Assembly (NCBI RefSeq): GCF_024814435.1
Contig: NZ_JANUXY010000001.1
Coordinates: 310,001-374,000, forward strand
Origin: Staphylococcus americanisciuri
GTDB lineage: Bacteria; Bacillota; Bacilli; Staphylococcales; Staphylococcaceae
DNA: 64,000 nt
Direction of reading: 5' to 3'
Shown: positions 27,335 through 38,740 of the stretch, in pieces
Numbering within the stretch: position 1 is the stretch's first letter
How the letters are laid out: each line of letters opens with the position of its first letter
Program-made: the position numbers and the translations under genes
Notes under the pieces: model-generated
What the model saw: the letters and a program-made list of their open reading frames with translations, nothing else
Database searches by the model: none
What the model was told of the DNA's origin: nothing

Positions 27335-30300
27335 CTACCCTTCCACAACTTGATGTGCTGCAGCTTGTTGACCTGCAATTCGACCAAATGTAAAGATATC
27401 TGCCAAAGCATTACCACCTAAGCGATTTCCTGCGTGGATACCGCCTGCAACTTCACCAGCTGCATACAAACCTTCAATAGGTTCTCCATCAATATTAAGT
27501 ACGGCTGTCTCAGTGTTAATACGTAGACCACCCATAGTATGGTGTATCGCCGGTTTACGAGGTGTTGCATAGAATGGTGCTTTTTCAATTTTTAAGTCAA
27601 ATGCATTTTTATTAAAATCATCATCATGACCTTGTTCCACAAACTGGTTATAGCGTTCAATTGTAGCGACAAAAGTATTGGTATCAATACCCAATTTTTC
27701 AGCTAATGCTTCTAACGTATCAGCTTTAATAAGTGTGCCATCCTCTAGCTCGTGTTTAATTTTACTTTCTGACGTATTCATCGCAAGAGCTTTAATATTT
27801 TCATCAGCAATAATATAGAACATGCTGTCAGGTTGTTCTAAAGCTGCTTTTGATAAAACATCTCGGCTCTCAAATTCATTAACAAAACGTTTACCTTGTT
27901 TATTAATAAACACAAAGTTGGATGGTGTTACAATCAAACCTGTAAACAAGGCACCTGTTTTTGGATCAGAGATTGGCATCATTTGTGTAAAGCCCATACC
28001 TACGAGATCAGCACCTGCTTGTAATCCGAGTTTAATACCATCACCTGTAATTGCAGGTGAGTTGGTTGTTTTAATATCATCTGGAATGTAATCCCAGTAC
28101 GTATTGTATTGTTGTAACATTTGTGTATTGGCACCAAAACCACCTGTTGCTAGAATAACGCCATGACGCGTATGCAATTTAATCTTCGTACCATTTGCTT
28201 TACGTGCTTCAACACCTATTACTTTTCCATTTTTAGTGATTAATTTTTCAGCAGTTGTTTCATTCATAATACGACCTTGTTGCTGTTTAACAAAAGCACT
28301 TAAAGATTCGATGTATTCTAACCCTTGTGCTTTCATTGGTTTATGACCTCGACGCCATAATGCACCTACTGGCATATCCACAATAGAACGGTCAAAATGC
28401 ACACCTTTTTGTGTAAGCCATTTTACAGAAGATAAGACGTTATCTGTTAAAGTTTTGACAAGTTGATAATCCCCGATGATTTCGTTGCCATTACGATCTG
28501 TTCGTTTTCCACCTAAATAAGTTTGGATACGGTGGAACTCTGTAGAATCAAATAAATATTCTGGTCGCTTATCAATATCTGCCAAATATTCTTTGATTTG
28601 TTGTTGGACAATTTCAAAATCTGCACGGTATTCAAGGTCAATGTCTTGGATATCATAAGATAATATCGATTCCAAAGTTTCTTTTTCACCTGCTAATGCT
28701 GGGAAAGTATTTTGCCAGTTAGGCTCTGGTGCATTGACTTGACCACCTGTACGTATCGTATTACCTCCGATTGCTGGGAATTTTTCTAACATGATAACAG
28801 ATTTTCCGGCTTCCAAAACCGTTGATGCTGCACTTAAACCTGCACCACCAGTACCTATCACTACCACGTCAGTTGTTTCTTCAATCGTTTCATTAGACCA
28901 TTGAATCACTGGTTTTGGTCGTGCACGTAACACATCAGGATCTTCGCCAGCTTGTTTAATTGCTTCAGCGATACCTTCAACAATACCTTCACTCGTTACC
29001 GTTGCTCCAGAAATGACATCAACGTTGAGTGTTTGTCCATCAATAATATCTCTTGGTAACCTTTCAAATACTGGGTTGGCAATTCCTTCTGATTCACTAC
29101 TATCATCCACATCAATGCGCAAAATCTCGGTTTCTGACAATTCCACTTCCATTGGTAAATCGCCATTATGACCTTTCGCAAATACATGATAGATACCAGG
29201 TTTGAAAGATACTTTTTTATTTTGTAAAGCCTTTAATTTTTCGTATTTTCTATGCTCTTCTTCTTTGTCTAAAATCATAAAGTCCATGACTTTCCATAAT
29301 GGGGATGGGATATGTAACGGTTGTTGATCATGTATATCGACAAACGATTCTATTTTTTCGTCGTTCATGACTTTTTCTGTCCAGTTAGGTTCTACAAGAT
29401 ATGCTTTACCAATACTGAGTAAATCATACCCCATCTCTAGTGCTTCTTCCGCATCTTGACGCTGTGAAATGCTTCCTACCCCAATATGTGGAATTTTCGC
29501 AAGCTGATCACTTTGCATTTTTAAATATTTATCAATTAATGGCTCTGTATCATCTTGATTTACGATAGAAGTTCGTTTATAGCTATTCATTGATACATGA
29601 ATATAATCTGGTTCATATTCAGCTAATGTATTCAATAAAAACATTGTGTCTTCAAAACGAATACCTGGTTCTTCAATTTCTTCTGGAGAATATCGATAAC
29701 CAATAATAAATGATTCCGCACCTTGTTCTTGTGCAACAGCTTGTACCTTTTTGAGTACTTCGACCGGGAACTTAACGCGGTTTTCACGACTGCCACCCCA
29801 TTTATCTTGACGTCTATTTGAATGAGGCGAGAAAAATTGTTGTAACAGATATGTGTTAGCACCATGAATTTCAACACCATCATAACCTGCTTCAATTGCT
29901 CGTCGTGTTGCTTCTCCAAAACTTTCAATCATCTGCTCGACTTGTATTGCAGTCATCTCTCTTGGCACTGCCGCATCTGGTCTTAACGCTGCGACAGGAC
30001 TAGCTGAGATGGGCTTATCGCCACTATTATAACGTGGATTTGCCATTCGTCCTGCATGGTAAAGTTGTAGAATTGCTTTCGAACCTTTCTCCTGAATTGC
30101 TTCTGCTAGACGACGTAATCCAGCTATTTTATCATCTGTATCAATTCCGATAGCGCCAGGGAAACCTCTTCCATTATCCTCTACAAAACAGCTTTCAACG
30201 ATTATCGCTGACGCATCTCCTGAACGAAAGCGATAATAATCAATCATTTCACTCGTAACGCTACCATCAAAATAGGCTGACTGAATCGTCATAGGCGCCA

Positions 30301-30367
30301 TTAAAACCCTATTTTTTAACACGGCACCACTTTTTAATGTCATAGATTCTAACAATTGCTTACTCAT
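27335..30367 (-). CDS. Three-domain flavoprotein, NADH:fumarate reductase type
   Basis: 1010 residues. Domain 1 (1-350) is an Old Yellow Enzyme-like NADH:flavin oxidoreductase with HAGR at 104-107 and the GGSRENRVKFP block. Domain 2 (about 390-475) is FMN_bind; Asp450 to Thr456 (ending SGAT) fits the ApbE target, so Thr456 should carry covalent FMN. Domain 3 (497-1010) is FAD_binding_2/fumarate reductase with GTGGAG at 505-510, HHTMGG and AGNRLGGNALAD. This architecture matches the cytoplasmic NADH:fumarate oxidoreductase of Klebsiella. No signal peptide. Urocanate or another enoate could be the substrate. ApbE is encoded upstream. Confidence 0.9.
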   Translation of the reverse strand: MSKQLLESMTLKSGAVLKNRVLMAPMTIQSAYFDGSVTSEMIDYYRFRSGDASAIIVESCFVEDNGRGFPGAIGIDTDDKIAGLRRLAEAIQEKGSKAILQLYHAGRMANPRYNSGDKPISASPVAALRPDAAVPREMTAIQVEQMIESFGEATRRAIEAGYDGVEIHGANTYLLQQFFSPHSNRRQDKWGGSRENRVKFPVEVLKKVQAVAQEQGAESFIIGYRYSPEEIEEPGIRFEDTMFLLNTLAEYEPDYIHVSMNSYKRTSIVNQDDTEPLIDKYLKMQSDQLAKIPHIGVGSISQRQDAEEALEMGYDLLSIGKAYLVEPNWTEKVMNDEKIESFVDIHDQQPLHIPSPLWKVMDFMILDKEEEHRKYEKLKALQNKKVSFKPGIYHVFAKGHNGDLPMEVELSETEILRIDVDDSSESEGIANPVFERLPRDIIDGQTLNVDVISGATVTSEGIVEGIAEAIKQAGEDPDVLRARPKPVIQWSNETIEETTDVVVIGTGGAGLSAASTVLEAGKSVIMLEKFPAIGGNTIRTGGQVNAPEPNWQNTFPALAGEKETLESILSYDIQDIDLEYRADFEIVQQQIKEYLADIDKRPEYLFDSTEFHRIQTYLGGKRTDRNGNEIIGDYQLVKTLTDNVLSSVKWLTQKGVHFDRSIVDMPVGALWRRGHKPMKAQGLEYIESLSAFVKQQQGRIMNETTAEKLITKNGKVIGVEARKANGTKIKLHTRHGVILATGGFGANTQMLQQYNTYWDYIPDDIKTTNSPAITGDGIKLGLQAGADLVGMGFTQMMPISDPKTGALFTGLIVTPSNFVFINKQGKRFVNEFESRDVLSKAALEQPDSMFYIIADENIKALAMNTSESKIKHELEDGTLIKADTLEALAEKLGIDTNTFVATIERYNQFVEQGHDDDFNKNAFDLKIEKAPFYATPRKPAIHHTMGGLRINTETAVLNIDGEPIEGLYAAGEVAGGIHAGNRLGGNALADIFTFGRIAGQQAAAHQVVEG

Positions 30368-30389
30368 ATAGAAAGCCTCCTTTGTGTTT

Positions 30390-30407
30390 TTGTGATTAAT
30401 TTCACAT
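30390..30407. promoter_or_regulatory. Rex-like operator between apbE and the flavoprotein gene
   Basis: TTGTGATTAATTTCACAT: 16 of 18 bases fit the Rex consensus (TTGTGAA-W4-TTCACAA). It lies 23 bases before the flavoprotein start. Rex senses the NADH/NAD ratio. Confidence 0.6.
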
Positions 30408-30438
30408 ATGAGTGCAAAAAATTTTAGATGCTACCCTA

Positions 30439-31356
30439 TCAAATTCGTCGATGTAGCTTCTGCGTTGTTAGGACTTTCCCATCTTTACGGACAATGAGTC
30501 CCTCGATACCATCTATTTGATCTAATAAAGCAATATTTTGTGCTGCATAACCAAAGCAACAAATCGTCGTCCATATTTCTCCGTCTATTGCATAATCGCT
30601 GACAATTGATACGCTGGCTATATCATTCTCTACAGGATAACCCGTCTTTGCGTCTAATATATGATGATAAAGTTTCTCTCCTGAAGTAAAACAACGTTCA
30701 TATATTCCTGACGTTACGACTGCTTGATGTGCAACTTGAATGGTTTCAATGGCGATACCTCTTGCCATAAAAGGATTTTGTATACCAACTTGCCAATAAT
30801 GACTAGTATTTCCAGGTGTGCCAATTGTCACAACATTACCGCCAAAGTCAATAATGCCGCGTTTGACGCCTTGTTCTACAAAATAAGATTTCAATTCATC
30901 AGCAAAATAACCTTTTGCAATCGCACCAAGATCAATTTCCATGCCAGGACGTTGAAGGTAAACAGTATGATTTTGGGAATTGAGTTTCATGTCTAAAGGG
31001 TTAATACGTGTTAGTGTGGTTGCTATTTCTGAAGGTGATGGTTCTCGAACATCTTGGAATCCAATGCGCCATAGCTTAACGAGCGGACCAATTAAGATAT
31101 TTAGTTTAAGCTGAGAAGAAATGGTTGCCTGATATCCAAGCTCAATAAGATGAAACAATTCTTCATCTATTTTCACGGGACGTTGACCGGCCTGTTGATT
31201 AATTTTCATTAATGCTGAGTCTTGCCGATTCGCACTAAACCGTTGTTCCCAATCCTCTATACGGTGTTTGGCTTCTGCTAAAAGTAATTTTGCTGATGCA
31301 TGCTCGATGGACAATCTTATTGTCGTTCCCATTGCTTGTATCCATTCCGTTTGCAT
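30439..31356 (-). CDS. apbE: FAD:protein FMN transferase (ApbE)
   Basis: 305 residues. GMEIDLGAIAKGYFADEL, IDFGGNVVTIG and HHILDAKTGYPV are the ApbE motifs for FAD and Mg binding. It attaches FMN to Thr or Ser in FMN_bind domains; the next gene has one. No lipobox or signal peptide, so it should act in the cytoplasm like its target. The ATG at 31356 is seven bases from AGGAGG (31364-31369); an ATG at 31359 is too close. It starts a three-gene operon. Confidence 0.93.
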   Translation of the reverse strand: MQTEWIQAMGTTIRLSIEHASAKLLLAEAKHRIEDWEQRFSANRQDSALMKINQQAGQRPVKIDEELFHLIELGYQATISSQLKLNILIGPLVKLWRIGFQDVREPSPSEIATTLTRINPLDMKLNSQNHTVYLQRPGMEIDLGAIAKGYFADELKSYFVEQGVKRGIIDFGGNVVTIGTPGNTSHYWQVGIQNPFMARGIAIETIQVAHQAVVTSGIYERCFTSGEKLYHHILDAKTGYPVENDIASVSIVSDYAIDGEIWTTICCFGYAAQNIALLDQIDGIEGLIVRKDGKVLTTQKLHRRI

Positions 31357-31408
31357 CATGTCGCCTCCTGTAACCGATGTCATTGATACATTAATAGGAT
31401 AACAAAAT

Positions 31409-31433
31409 TTGTGAACAAAAACACAAAATTATA
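31409..31433 (-). promoter_or_regulatory. apbE promoter region with a second Rex-like site
   Basis: TATAAT on the minus strand (31428-31433) is followed two bases later by TTGTGTTTTTGTTCACAA (31409-31426), which keeps one perfect Rex half (TTCACAA) and a weaker other half. No good -35 was found. The remaining gap to 31601 is very A+T rich with nothing else recognisable. Confidence 0.5.
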
Positions 31434-31601
31434 TACACTTCACAAAAACGTTAAAATTTATATAATTATTTCGTTATAAAAATACTTAAAAAACCCTTTG
31501 TTTATCTTGATTATAGCCATCTTTGTGTATTAAGTTATTTATAAAATCAAAATACATTTTATGTAATTAATCAACTTTAATAGTATATTGAAATAATAAA
31601 T

Positions 31602-31651
31602 CTCTCCTGAGTTTGACAAGCAATACGAGATGATTGTCATACCCAAGAGAG
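31602..31651 (-). terminator. thiC terminator
   Basis: A long imperfect hairpin (outer CTCTCC/GAGAG, inner TTGACA/TGTCAT) follows the thiC stop by eight bases, then ATTTATTATTTC on the minus strand. Confidence 0.6.
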
Positions 31652-31658
31652 CTAATTG

Positions 31659-33398
<1,740 letters not shown>

Positions 33399-33458
33399 TT
33401 ACTCCTCCTATTCATTACTAAGAGGTTCTTCATGAAACTGAATGATGTAGAATCGCCT

Positions 33459-33489
33459 AAAAAACGCATTCAGAAATAGACTGAATGCG
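33459..33489 (-). terminator. Terminator of the thiC TPP riboswitch
   Basis: CGCATTCAG and CTGAATGCG form a perfect 9-bp stem with a 7-base loop and six T on the minus strand, between the aptamer and thiC. It is the likely expression platform. Confidence 0.85.
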
Positions 33490-33580
33490 CATGAAAACAA
33501 CGATAATTTTATGTTGAAATAAACGTATGTAGTATATAGATTTAGCTACAACACGTCATTCTGATTAATATGTTCGTCGT

Positions 33581-33668
33581 TTGCTTCCCTACGCTAGTAT
33601 TATCTAGATCAGGTTCAAAGGGTTGAGGTCATACCTCTTTCAGCTCATCAAGCACCCCTAGCAAGTTT
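33581..33668 (-). ncRNA. TPP riboswitch aptamer (THI element)
   Basis: Minus strand holds CTAGGGGTGC, then GCTGAAAGAGG, ACCCTTTGAACCTGATCT and AATACTAGCGTAGGGAAG, the conserved blocks of the thi-box in order. It lies about 190 bases upstream of thiC. TPP binding should favour the terminator at 33459-33489. Confidence 0.95.
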
Positions 33669-33714
33669 TATAAAATTGGTACAAATTCATCATAACATTA
33701 ATTAACAAACAGTT

Positions 33715-33748
33715 CAAAAAACCAAGACGCTTGTATGAACGTCCTGGT
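33715..33748 (-). terminator. greA terminator
   Basis: ACCAAGACG and CGTCCTGGT pair (one wobble) and are followed by six T on the minus strand, 15 bases after the greA stop. Confidence 0.82.
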
Positions 33749-33762
33749 CTATAATCTATATA

Positions 33763-34239
33763 TTATTGAATGTTAGTAATTTTAACGTTCATTTCGCCAC
33801 CGTTTGGAAGTGGGACACGAACTTCATCGTTTAAGTGTTTACCGATTAAAGCTTGAGCCATTGGTGACTCATTGGAAATTTTACCATTGAATGCATCAGA
33901 TTCAGCTGAACCAACGATTTGATAACTTTCTTCATCGTCACCTGGAAGTTCAACAAATGTTACTGTTTTACCAATTTGGACAACATGATTATCACCTGTA
34001 TCCTCAATAATTAACGCATGACGTAACATTGTTTCAATGCGTTGGATATCTTGCTCGATAAACCCTTGTTCATCTTTCGCAGCATCGTACTCAGAGTTCT
34101 CAGACAAGTCACCAAAGCTACGCGCAACCTTGATTTTTTCTACAACTTCAGGTCGCTTTACAGTTTTTAACTCTTCTAATTCTTTTTCAAGTTTTTCAAA
34201 ACCTTCTTGTGTCATCGGATATTGTTTTTGATTTTCCAT
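33763..34239 (-). CDS. greA: Transcription elongation factor GreA
   Basis: 158 residues. The N-terminal coiled-coil has the acidic tip [22 protein letters not shown], and the C-terminal FKBP-like domain ends [12 protein letters not shown]. It stimulates RNA polymerase to cleave backtracked transcripts. Last gene of the trmR-trhP1-trhP2-udk-greA series. Confidence 0.97.
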   Translation of the reverse strand: MENQKQYPMTQEGFEKLEKELEELKTVKRPEVVEKIKVARSFGDLSENSEYDAAKDEQGFIEQDIQRIETMLRHALIIEDTGDNHVVQIGKTVTFVELPGDDEESYQIVGSAESDAFNGKISNESPMAQALIGKHLNDEVRVPLPNGGEMNVKITNIQ

Positions 34240-34261
34240 ATGTTCATCTTCCTTTTACTGT

Positions 34262-34888
34262 TTAATCTTTTTTCTGAACGAGCGCTTGAATCTTCGTCGT
34301 CATAATATCGATTGCTACTTTATTGCTGCCACCTTCAGGAATGATAATGTCAGCAAACTTTTTCGTTGGTTCGATAAATTGATTGTGCATTGGACGTACG
34401 ACACTCAGATATTGGTCGATAACAGAATCCATCGTACGACCACGCTCTCTCGTATCACGGAGTAAACGACGAAGAATACGTAAATCCGCATCTGTATCAA
34501 CGTATATTTTTACATCCATCATATTTCGAAGTTCTTCATTTTCAAGCGCAAATATACCTTCTACGATAATAACATCTTTAGGTTGAAATGCAATGGTTTT
34601 CTTACTGCGCGTATGATTTGTATAATCGTATGTCGGCACTTCAACTTCTCGACCTGCACACAAGTCACGCAAGTTTTGAATGAGTAAATCATTATCAAAT
34701 GCAAACGGATGATCATAATTTGTCTTAAGTCGTTCCTCAAATGTGAGATGAGATTGATCTTTATAATAATAATCTTGTTCAATGAGAGCCACACTATGGC
34801 CTTCTAAATTATTCATAATTTTATTAGTGACAGAAGTTTTTCCGGAACCTGAGCCACCAGCAATACCAATAATTGTTGTCGGCGCCAT
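34262..34888 (-). CDS. udk: Uridine kinase
   Basis: 208 residues. P-loop [10 protein letters not shown] near the N-terminus, [26 protein letters not shown], and [21 protein letters not shown] are conserved. It phosphorylates uridine and cytidine for pyrimidine salvage. It lies five bases after trhP2. Confidence 0.97.
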   Translation of the reverse strand: MAPTTIIGIAGGSGSGKTSVTNKIMNNLEGHSVALIEQDYYYKDQSHLTFEERLKTNYDHPFAFDNDLLIQNLRDLCAGREVEVPTYDYTNHTRSKKTIAFQPKDVIIVEGIFALENEELRNMMDVKIYVDTDADLRILRRLLRDTRERGRTMDSVIDQYLSVVRPMHNQFIEPTKKFADIIIPEGGSNKVAIDIMTTKIQALVQKKD

Positions 34889-34892
34889 AGTG

Positions 34893-36158
34893 TTATACCT
34901 CTTTTCTCATCATATTATTTACATAGATTGGGCGGTCAACCTTGATTTGAACAATTTGCAATGGATGGCGTGCAGCATCTAGTTCATTGCCTTCTTCATC
35001 ATATATTGCTTCAACAACTTGGGTAAATGTTTCAATTTCAGGACCAAAAAATTCAACTTCTTGACCTGGTTTGAAATGGTTACGTTGCTGAATTGTCGCA
35101 ATTTGTGTTTCTTCGTCATATGCTAAGACAAGACCGATAAAGTCATACGGTGATTTTTTCGCTGATTCATTACCAAACATTTGCTCTTCGTATCCAGGTG
35201 TTCCTTTAAAAAACGCAGGCGCTGTATCACGATTCGCACATTTATCAAGTTCGATTAACCACTCTGGCTTAATTTTAAAATTTTCAGGATCTGCTGCATA
35301 AGCATCGATCACTTTTCGATAGACAGAGACAACTGTCGCAATATAGTGAATTGATTTCATACGACCTTCAATTTTTAAAGAATCAATACCTAAATCCATC
35401 ATATTTGGAATAGATTCTATTAACTTTAAGTCTCGAGGACTCATTGCGAATGGTACGGCCTGCCCATTTTCATAGTAAACATCTAATTCACCGTCTTTGT
35501 CCACTGTTAACAAATCATAATCCCAACGGCAACTTTGGCAACATCCACCACGGTTTGAATCACGAGCAGTCATATGGTTACTGAGCGTACAACGTCCAGA
35601 ATAAGCAATGCACATCGCTCCGTGTATAAACGCTTCTATCTCAATATCCACTTTCTCTTTCATTTCTTTCATTTCCATTGCACCAGTTTCGCGTGCCAAT
35701 ACAACGCGATCCAAACCTTCTTCTTTCCAATATTCGACCGCCTTATAGTTACTTAGAGATTGTTGTGTAGATAAATGAATCTCAAGCTTTGGTGCGACAC
35801 GCTTACACGTTTCAATAATTAATGGATCCGCTACGATGATACCTGTTGCACCTGTTCCTTCTAGTTGCATCAAATATGACTCTAAGCCATCCATATTCTC
35901 ATCATGTGCGATAATATTAGTTGTAATATAAACTTTAGCGTTATAGCGATTGGCGAACGCTACACCTTCACGAATTTCATCAATGGTAAAGTTATCCGCA
36001 TTTGAACGTAGACCATACTCTTGTCCGCCAATAAATACAGCATCTGCCCCATAATGAATAGCGATTTTTAACTTTTCAAGATTACCTGCAGGCGCAAGTA
36101 GTTCTGGCTTTTTCACTTTTGGCTTTACATCGGATTTCACTGCTTCTAATACCGTCAT
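34893..36158 (-). CDS. trhP2: U32 family tRNA hydroxylation protein P2
   Basis: 421 residues. [27 protein letters not shown] is the U32 start. A Cys-rich block [25 protein letters not shown] likely binds an iron-sulfur cluster. With TrhP1 it hydroxylates U34 of tRNAs (prephenate-dependent) in Bacillus. Start 36158 has AGGAG nine bases upstream; ATG 36164 is the alternative. It neighbours trhP1 and trmR as in B. subtilis yrrMNO. Confidence 0.88.
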   Translation of the reverse strand: MTVLEAVKSDVKPKVKKPELLAPAGNLEKLKIAIHYGADAVFIGGQEYGLRSNADNFTIDEIREGVAFANRYNAKVYITTNIIAHDENMDGLESYLMQLEGTGATGIIVADPLIIETCKRVAPKLEIHLSTQQSLSNYKAVEYWKEEGLDRVVLARETGAMEMKEMKEKVDIEIEAFIHGAMCIAYSGRCTLSNHMTARDSNRGGCCQSCRWDYDLLTVDKDGELDVYYENGQAVPFAMSPRDLKLIESIPNMMDLGIDSLKIEGRMKSIHYIATVVSVYRKVIDAYAADPENFKIKPEWLIELDKCANRDTAPAFFKGTPGYEEQMFGNESAKKSPYDFIGLVLAYDEETQIATIQQRNHFKPGQEVEFFGPEIETFTQVVEAIYDEEGNELDAARHPLQIVQIKVDRPIYVNNMMRKEV

Positions 36159-36176
36159 ATGCATTCTCTCCTTCCA

Positions 36177-37106
36177 TTAATATACCGTTTGTTTGTAGTA
36201 AAATCCTTCATCAAATGGGCGATGTTCAGGTTGAATCGCTTCAATTGGGTCTACTAACATAAACTTTTCATCTTCGTAGATTTCGGGATCTTCATGATAC
36301 AAATCAATCGCTTCACGATATTGTTCAGTAACTGTATTTATATATTCTTCAGTATGCAATAAGCCATCAATCTTAAAACTATCAATACCTGCTTCAAATA
36401 ATGGCGCTAATTCCTCAATTAAACAAATATCGTTTGGCGACATAATGTGTGTACCATTGTAGTCTTCAAATACAGGATATTTGTTTTCACGTTCTTCGTC
36501 ATATAATAACAGTTGCGTTGAATCATCTATATTCTGGCGTTGAATCTTCATTTGACGTTCTTGGAATGTATAGTAATTGCCTAACAACATACGTTTTGAT
36601 TGAAACATACATGTCATACCATGTACTTGTACTTCAATCTCTACATCTGCATGTGCTTTAATATTTATAATTTCATCTAAACTCAACTCACGCGCGAGTA
36701 CCGCTCGATTGGCACCACGTTGCCCCCAATAGTTACATTGGAAATAGTTCGTCACAAGCGTCTCAGCATTCCAATGAAGTGGAATTGGGTTTTCTTGTTG
36801 TTTTACAAGCATTACAACTGCTGGATCACCAAAAATAATACGATCTACATCAATTTCATGTAGAAAATTAATATAATCTTCAACTGCTGGAATATGATAA
36901 TTATGAAAGATACCGTTTACTGCTGCATATGCTTTTTTTCCTGCAGCATGTATCATCTCAACTGCTTGCTTCATCTGTTCTCTATTAAACTCACCCGCGA
37001 GTCGTAGGCCAAACTTTTCTTCTCCAATAACAAAGGCATCTGCGCCTTTTTCTATCAAAGCTTCAATATGGCTGAGCGACTTTGGTGTCACTAATAATTC
37101 AGTCAT
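36177..37106 (-). CDS. trhP1: U32 family tRNA hydroxylation protein P1
   Basis: 309 residues. LLVTPKSLSHIEALIEKGADAFVIGEEKFGLRL matches the shorter U32 member (YrrN). It is the partner of TrhP2 in making ho5U34. It overlaps trmR by eight bases and is 18 bases from trhP2. The old annotation as a collagenase-like peptidase is not supported for this pair. Confidence 0.86.
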   Translation of the reverse strand: MTELLVTPKSLSHIEALIEKGADAFVIGEEKFGLRLAGEFNREQMKQAVEMIHAAGKKAYAAVNGIFHNYHIPAVEDYINFLHEIDVDRIIFGDPAVVMLVKQQENPIPLHWNAETLVTNYFQCNYWGQRGANRAVLARELSLDEIINIKAHADVEIEVQVHGMTCMFQSKRMLLGNYYTFQERQMKIQRQNIDDSTQLLLYDEERENKYPVFEDYNGTHIMSPNDICLIEELAPLFEAGIDSFKIDGLLHTEEYINTVTEQYREAIDLYHEDPEIYEDEKFMLVDPIEAIQPEHRPFDEGFYYKQTVY

Positions 37107-37743
37107 GTTTGTACTCCTTTATCGAAATAGCTAAACCATCATCCATATTTATAAAATTTGTTTTATATTCAGATTGTTCACTTAGCCATTGATTAAATTT
37201 CTGCACTTTTTTTACCATTTGTTTTACATTTCGACTGCGCACAATATCAATGTTCGCAACAAAACCATGGTAGAGGACATTATCCGTAATAATCACGCCG
37301 CCCTCTCGCAATAGCGGGCTATAAAGTTCAAAAAACTTACGTGATTGTGCTTTCGCTGCATCGATAAAAATCATATCATATGTGCGATCATTTACCTTTG
37401 AAAATGCTTGTGCGGCATCCTCTTCAATCAATCTAATCTGCGTGTTATAACCAAACTGTTTGAAATGCTGCTTGGCATGTGCAATCATATCGTGGTTACG
37501 CTCAATTGTCGTAACATTGATGTCTGAAGAGACCGAAGCAAATTGCATACTGCTGTAGCCAATAGCTGTACCCAGTTCTAAAATTTCTGTTGGCTGATGA
37601 ATACGAATGATTTGCTTGATTAAATCCAACGACAGCTGATCAACAATAGGCACCTCATTCTTCTCTGCAAAAACACGCAGTCGGTCTAATTCACTATCAT
37701 ATGATTGCAAACTTAAAAAATAAGATTGATTTAAATTTTCCAT
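37099..37743 (-). CDS. trmR: tRNA 5-hydroxyuridine methyltransferase TrmR
   Basis: 214 residues, O-methyltransferase family 3. ILELGTAIGYSSMQFA is SAM motif I; DMIFIDAAKAQSRKFFELY and GGVIITDNVLYHG are family motifs. It methylates ho5U34 to mo5U34 in Bacillus. First gene of the operon; ATG at 37743. Context with trhP1-trhP2 is strong support. Confidence 0.88.
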   Translation of the reverse strand: MENLNQSYFLSLQSYDSELDRLRVFAEKNEVPIVDQLSLDLIKQIIRIHQPTEILELGTAIGYSSMQFASVSSDINVTTIERNHDMIAHAKQHFKQFGYNTQIRLIEEDAAQAFSKVNDRTYDMIFIDAAKAQSRKFFELYSPLLREGGVIITDNVLYHGFVANIDIVRSRNVKQMVKKVQKFNQWLSEQSEYKTNFINMDDGLAISIKEYKHD

Positions 37744-37795
37744 CACTCAAACTTCCTTTAATCAAAATTCACTAAAAACCATCGAAAATAAAGAG

Positions 37796-37833
37796 TGGGA
37801 CAGAAATCTTAACTTAAAGATTACATTGTCCCA
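37796..37833. repeat. Staphylococcal intergenic hairpin (TGGGACA type)
   Basis: TGGGACA and TGTCCCA pair around AATCTT/AAGATT. It sits upstream of trmR. The remaining gap 37834-38096 is A+T rich with no feature seen. Confidence 0.55.
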
Positions 37834-38096
37834 TGTTCTCAAAATTTCACATTTTAACACGTCATGACTACAAAATAGCTTCACATTATTCTATCATAAA
37901 TTTCTTCCAAAGATAAGTTAATGCTATTAAAATGTCTTATTTTACAACACATTTATTTGCTTTAATCCATTTGAAAAATTAATTGCGCAATGCGTATATT
38001 AACTGACTGTTTTATCCTAATAATAACTTGCCACTTAAATAGACGATAATTCTATGAAAAAGAAATTATCCCTCGAATTTTCTACATAATAAATGA

Positions 38097-38143
38097 ACGA
38101 CCACAAACATTTCATAGCTATTGTACTATGAATGTTGTGGTCG
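38097..38143. terminator. Strong terminator after the secreted-protein gene
   Basis: ACGACCACAA and TTGTGGTCGT continue with CATAG/CTATG into a stem of about 18 bp. TTTTT follows on the plus strand and TCATTTATT on the minus strand. Confidence 0.8.
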
Positions 38144-38183
38144 TTTTTCAGACTTCGACTATACTTTTGACCGAATTTTCAAG

Positions 38184-38450
38184 TTATCCTCTTGGCTTAG
38201 AAGAAAACTGAGCAACTACTTCACCCGTTTTTGCATCATAATATGTTGTGACATTTCCTTCTATAACCTTCACTACTCCTGGTTCATCTGCAACAGCTAC
38301 AGCATTCGATGGAATACTTGGATGAAGATATGAGTATTCGGCTGCATGCGCATTATGTGCAGCACCAAAAAGCAATGCTGATGAAGCGATAGTTAAACCT
38401 ATGCTAAATAATGCTGCGCCTAACTTTCCATTAAAACTTTTAAGATTCAT
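38184..38450 (-). CDS. Small secreted protein of unknown function
   Basis: 88 residues. A signal peptide at 1-36 has a basic start (MNLKSFNGKLG), a hydrophobic core and an AHA cleavage site, giving a mature part of about 51 residues starting AEYSYLHPS. That part has GVVKVIEGNVTTYYDAKTGEVVAQF, likely a small beta-rich fold, and no Cys. GGAAG lies nine bases before the ATG. It is alone between two terminators and behind a symmetric set of inverted repeats. I do not recognise it. Confidence 0.75.
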   Translation of the reverse strand: MNLKSFNGKLGAALFSIGLTIASSALLFGAAHNAHAAEYSYLHPSIPSNAVAVADEPGVVKVIEGNVTTYYDAKTGEVVAQFSSKPRG

Positions 38451-38473
38451 TTCTTAGCACTTCCTTTTCAAAT

Positions 38474-38526
38474 AATAGTATACAATTACTATTGAAACGT
38501 ATATACGCAACAAAATGTATACTATT
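38474..38526. promoter_or_regulatory. Symmetric inverted repeats upstream of the secreted-protein gene
   Basis: AATAGTATACA (38474-38484) and TGTATACTATT (38516-38526) are perfect 11-bp inverted repeats. Between them lies the palindrome CGTATATACG (38498-38507), nearly centred. They are 24-76 bases upstream of the start codon and suggest a multi-site operator. Confidence 0.55.
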
Positions 38527-38740
38527 TTTATCAATAGAATCGTCCATTTTACAAAAGACACCATGAAAAGAATCAAAAAACGATAATTCTATAACATTTC
38601 CATTAAAATATTCAAAATGGATTAAACGTTTATATAAAAAACTAAAAATAATTACAGTCATTGTCTAAACGTTACTATTACACATATATTTTTTACTACT
38701 TAGGGGGCTGCAATTAAGCATGAGATAGCATTAACTTTTT

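Noticed and set aside
36177-37106. Collagenase-like U32 peptidase
   Set aside because: Context with trmR and the paired U32 gene fits tRNA hydroxylation (TrhP1/P2) much better.
38440-38661. 73-codon minus-strand frame upstream of the secreted protein
   Set aside because: It covers the inverted-repeat region and ribosome site of the real gene and has no recognisable features.
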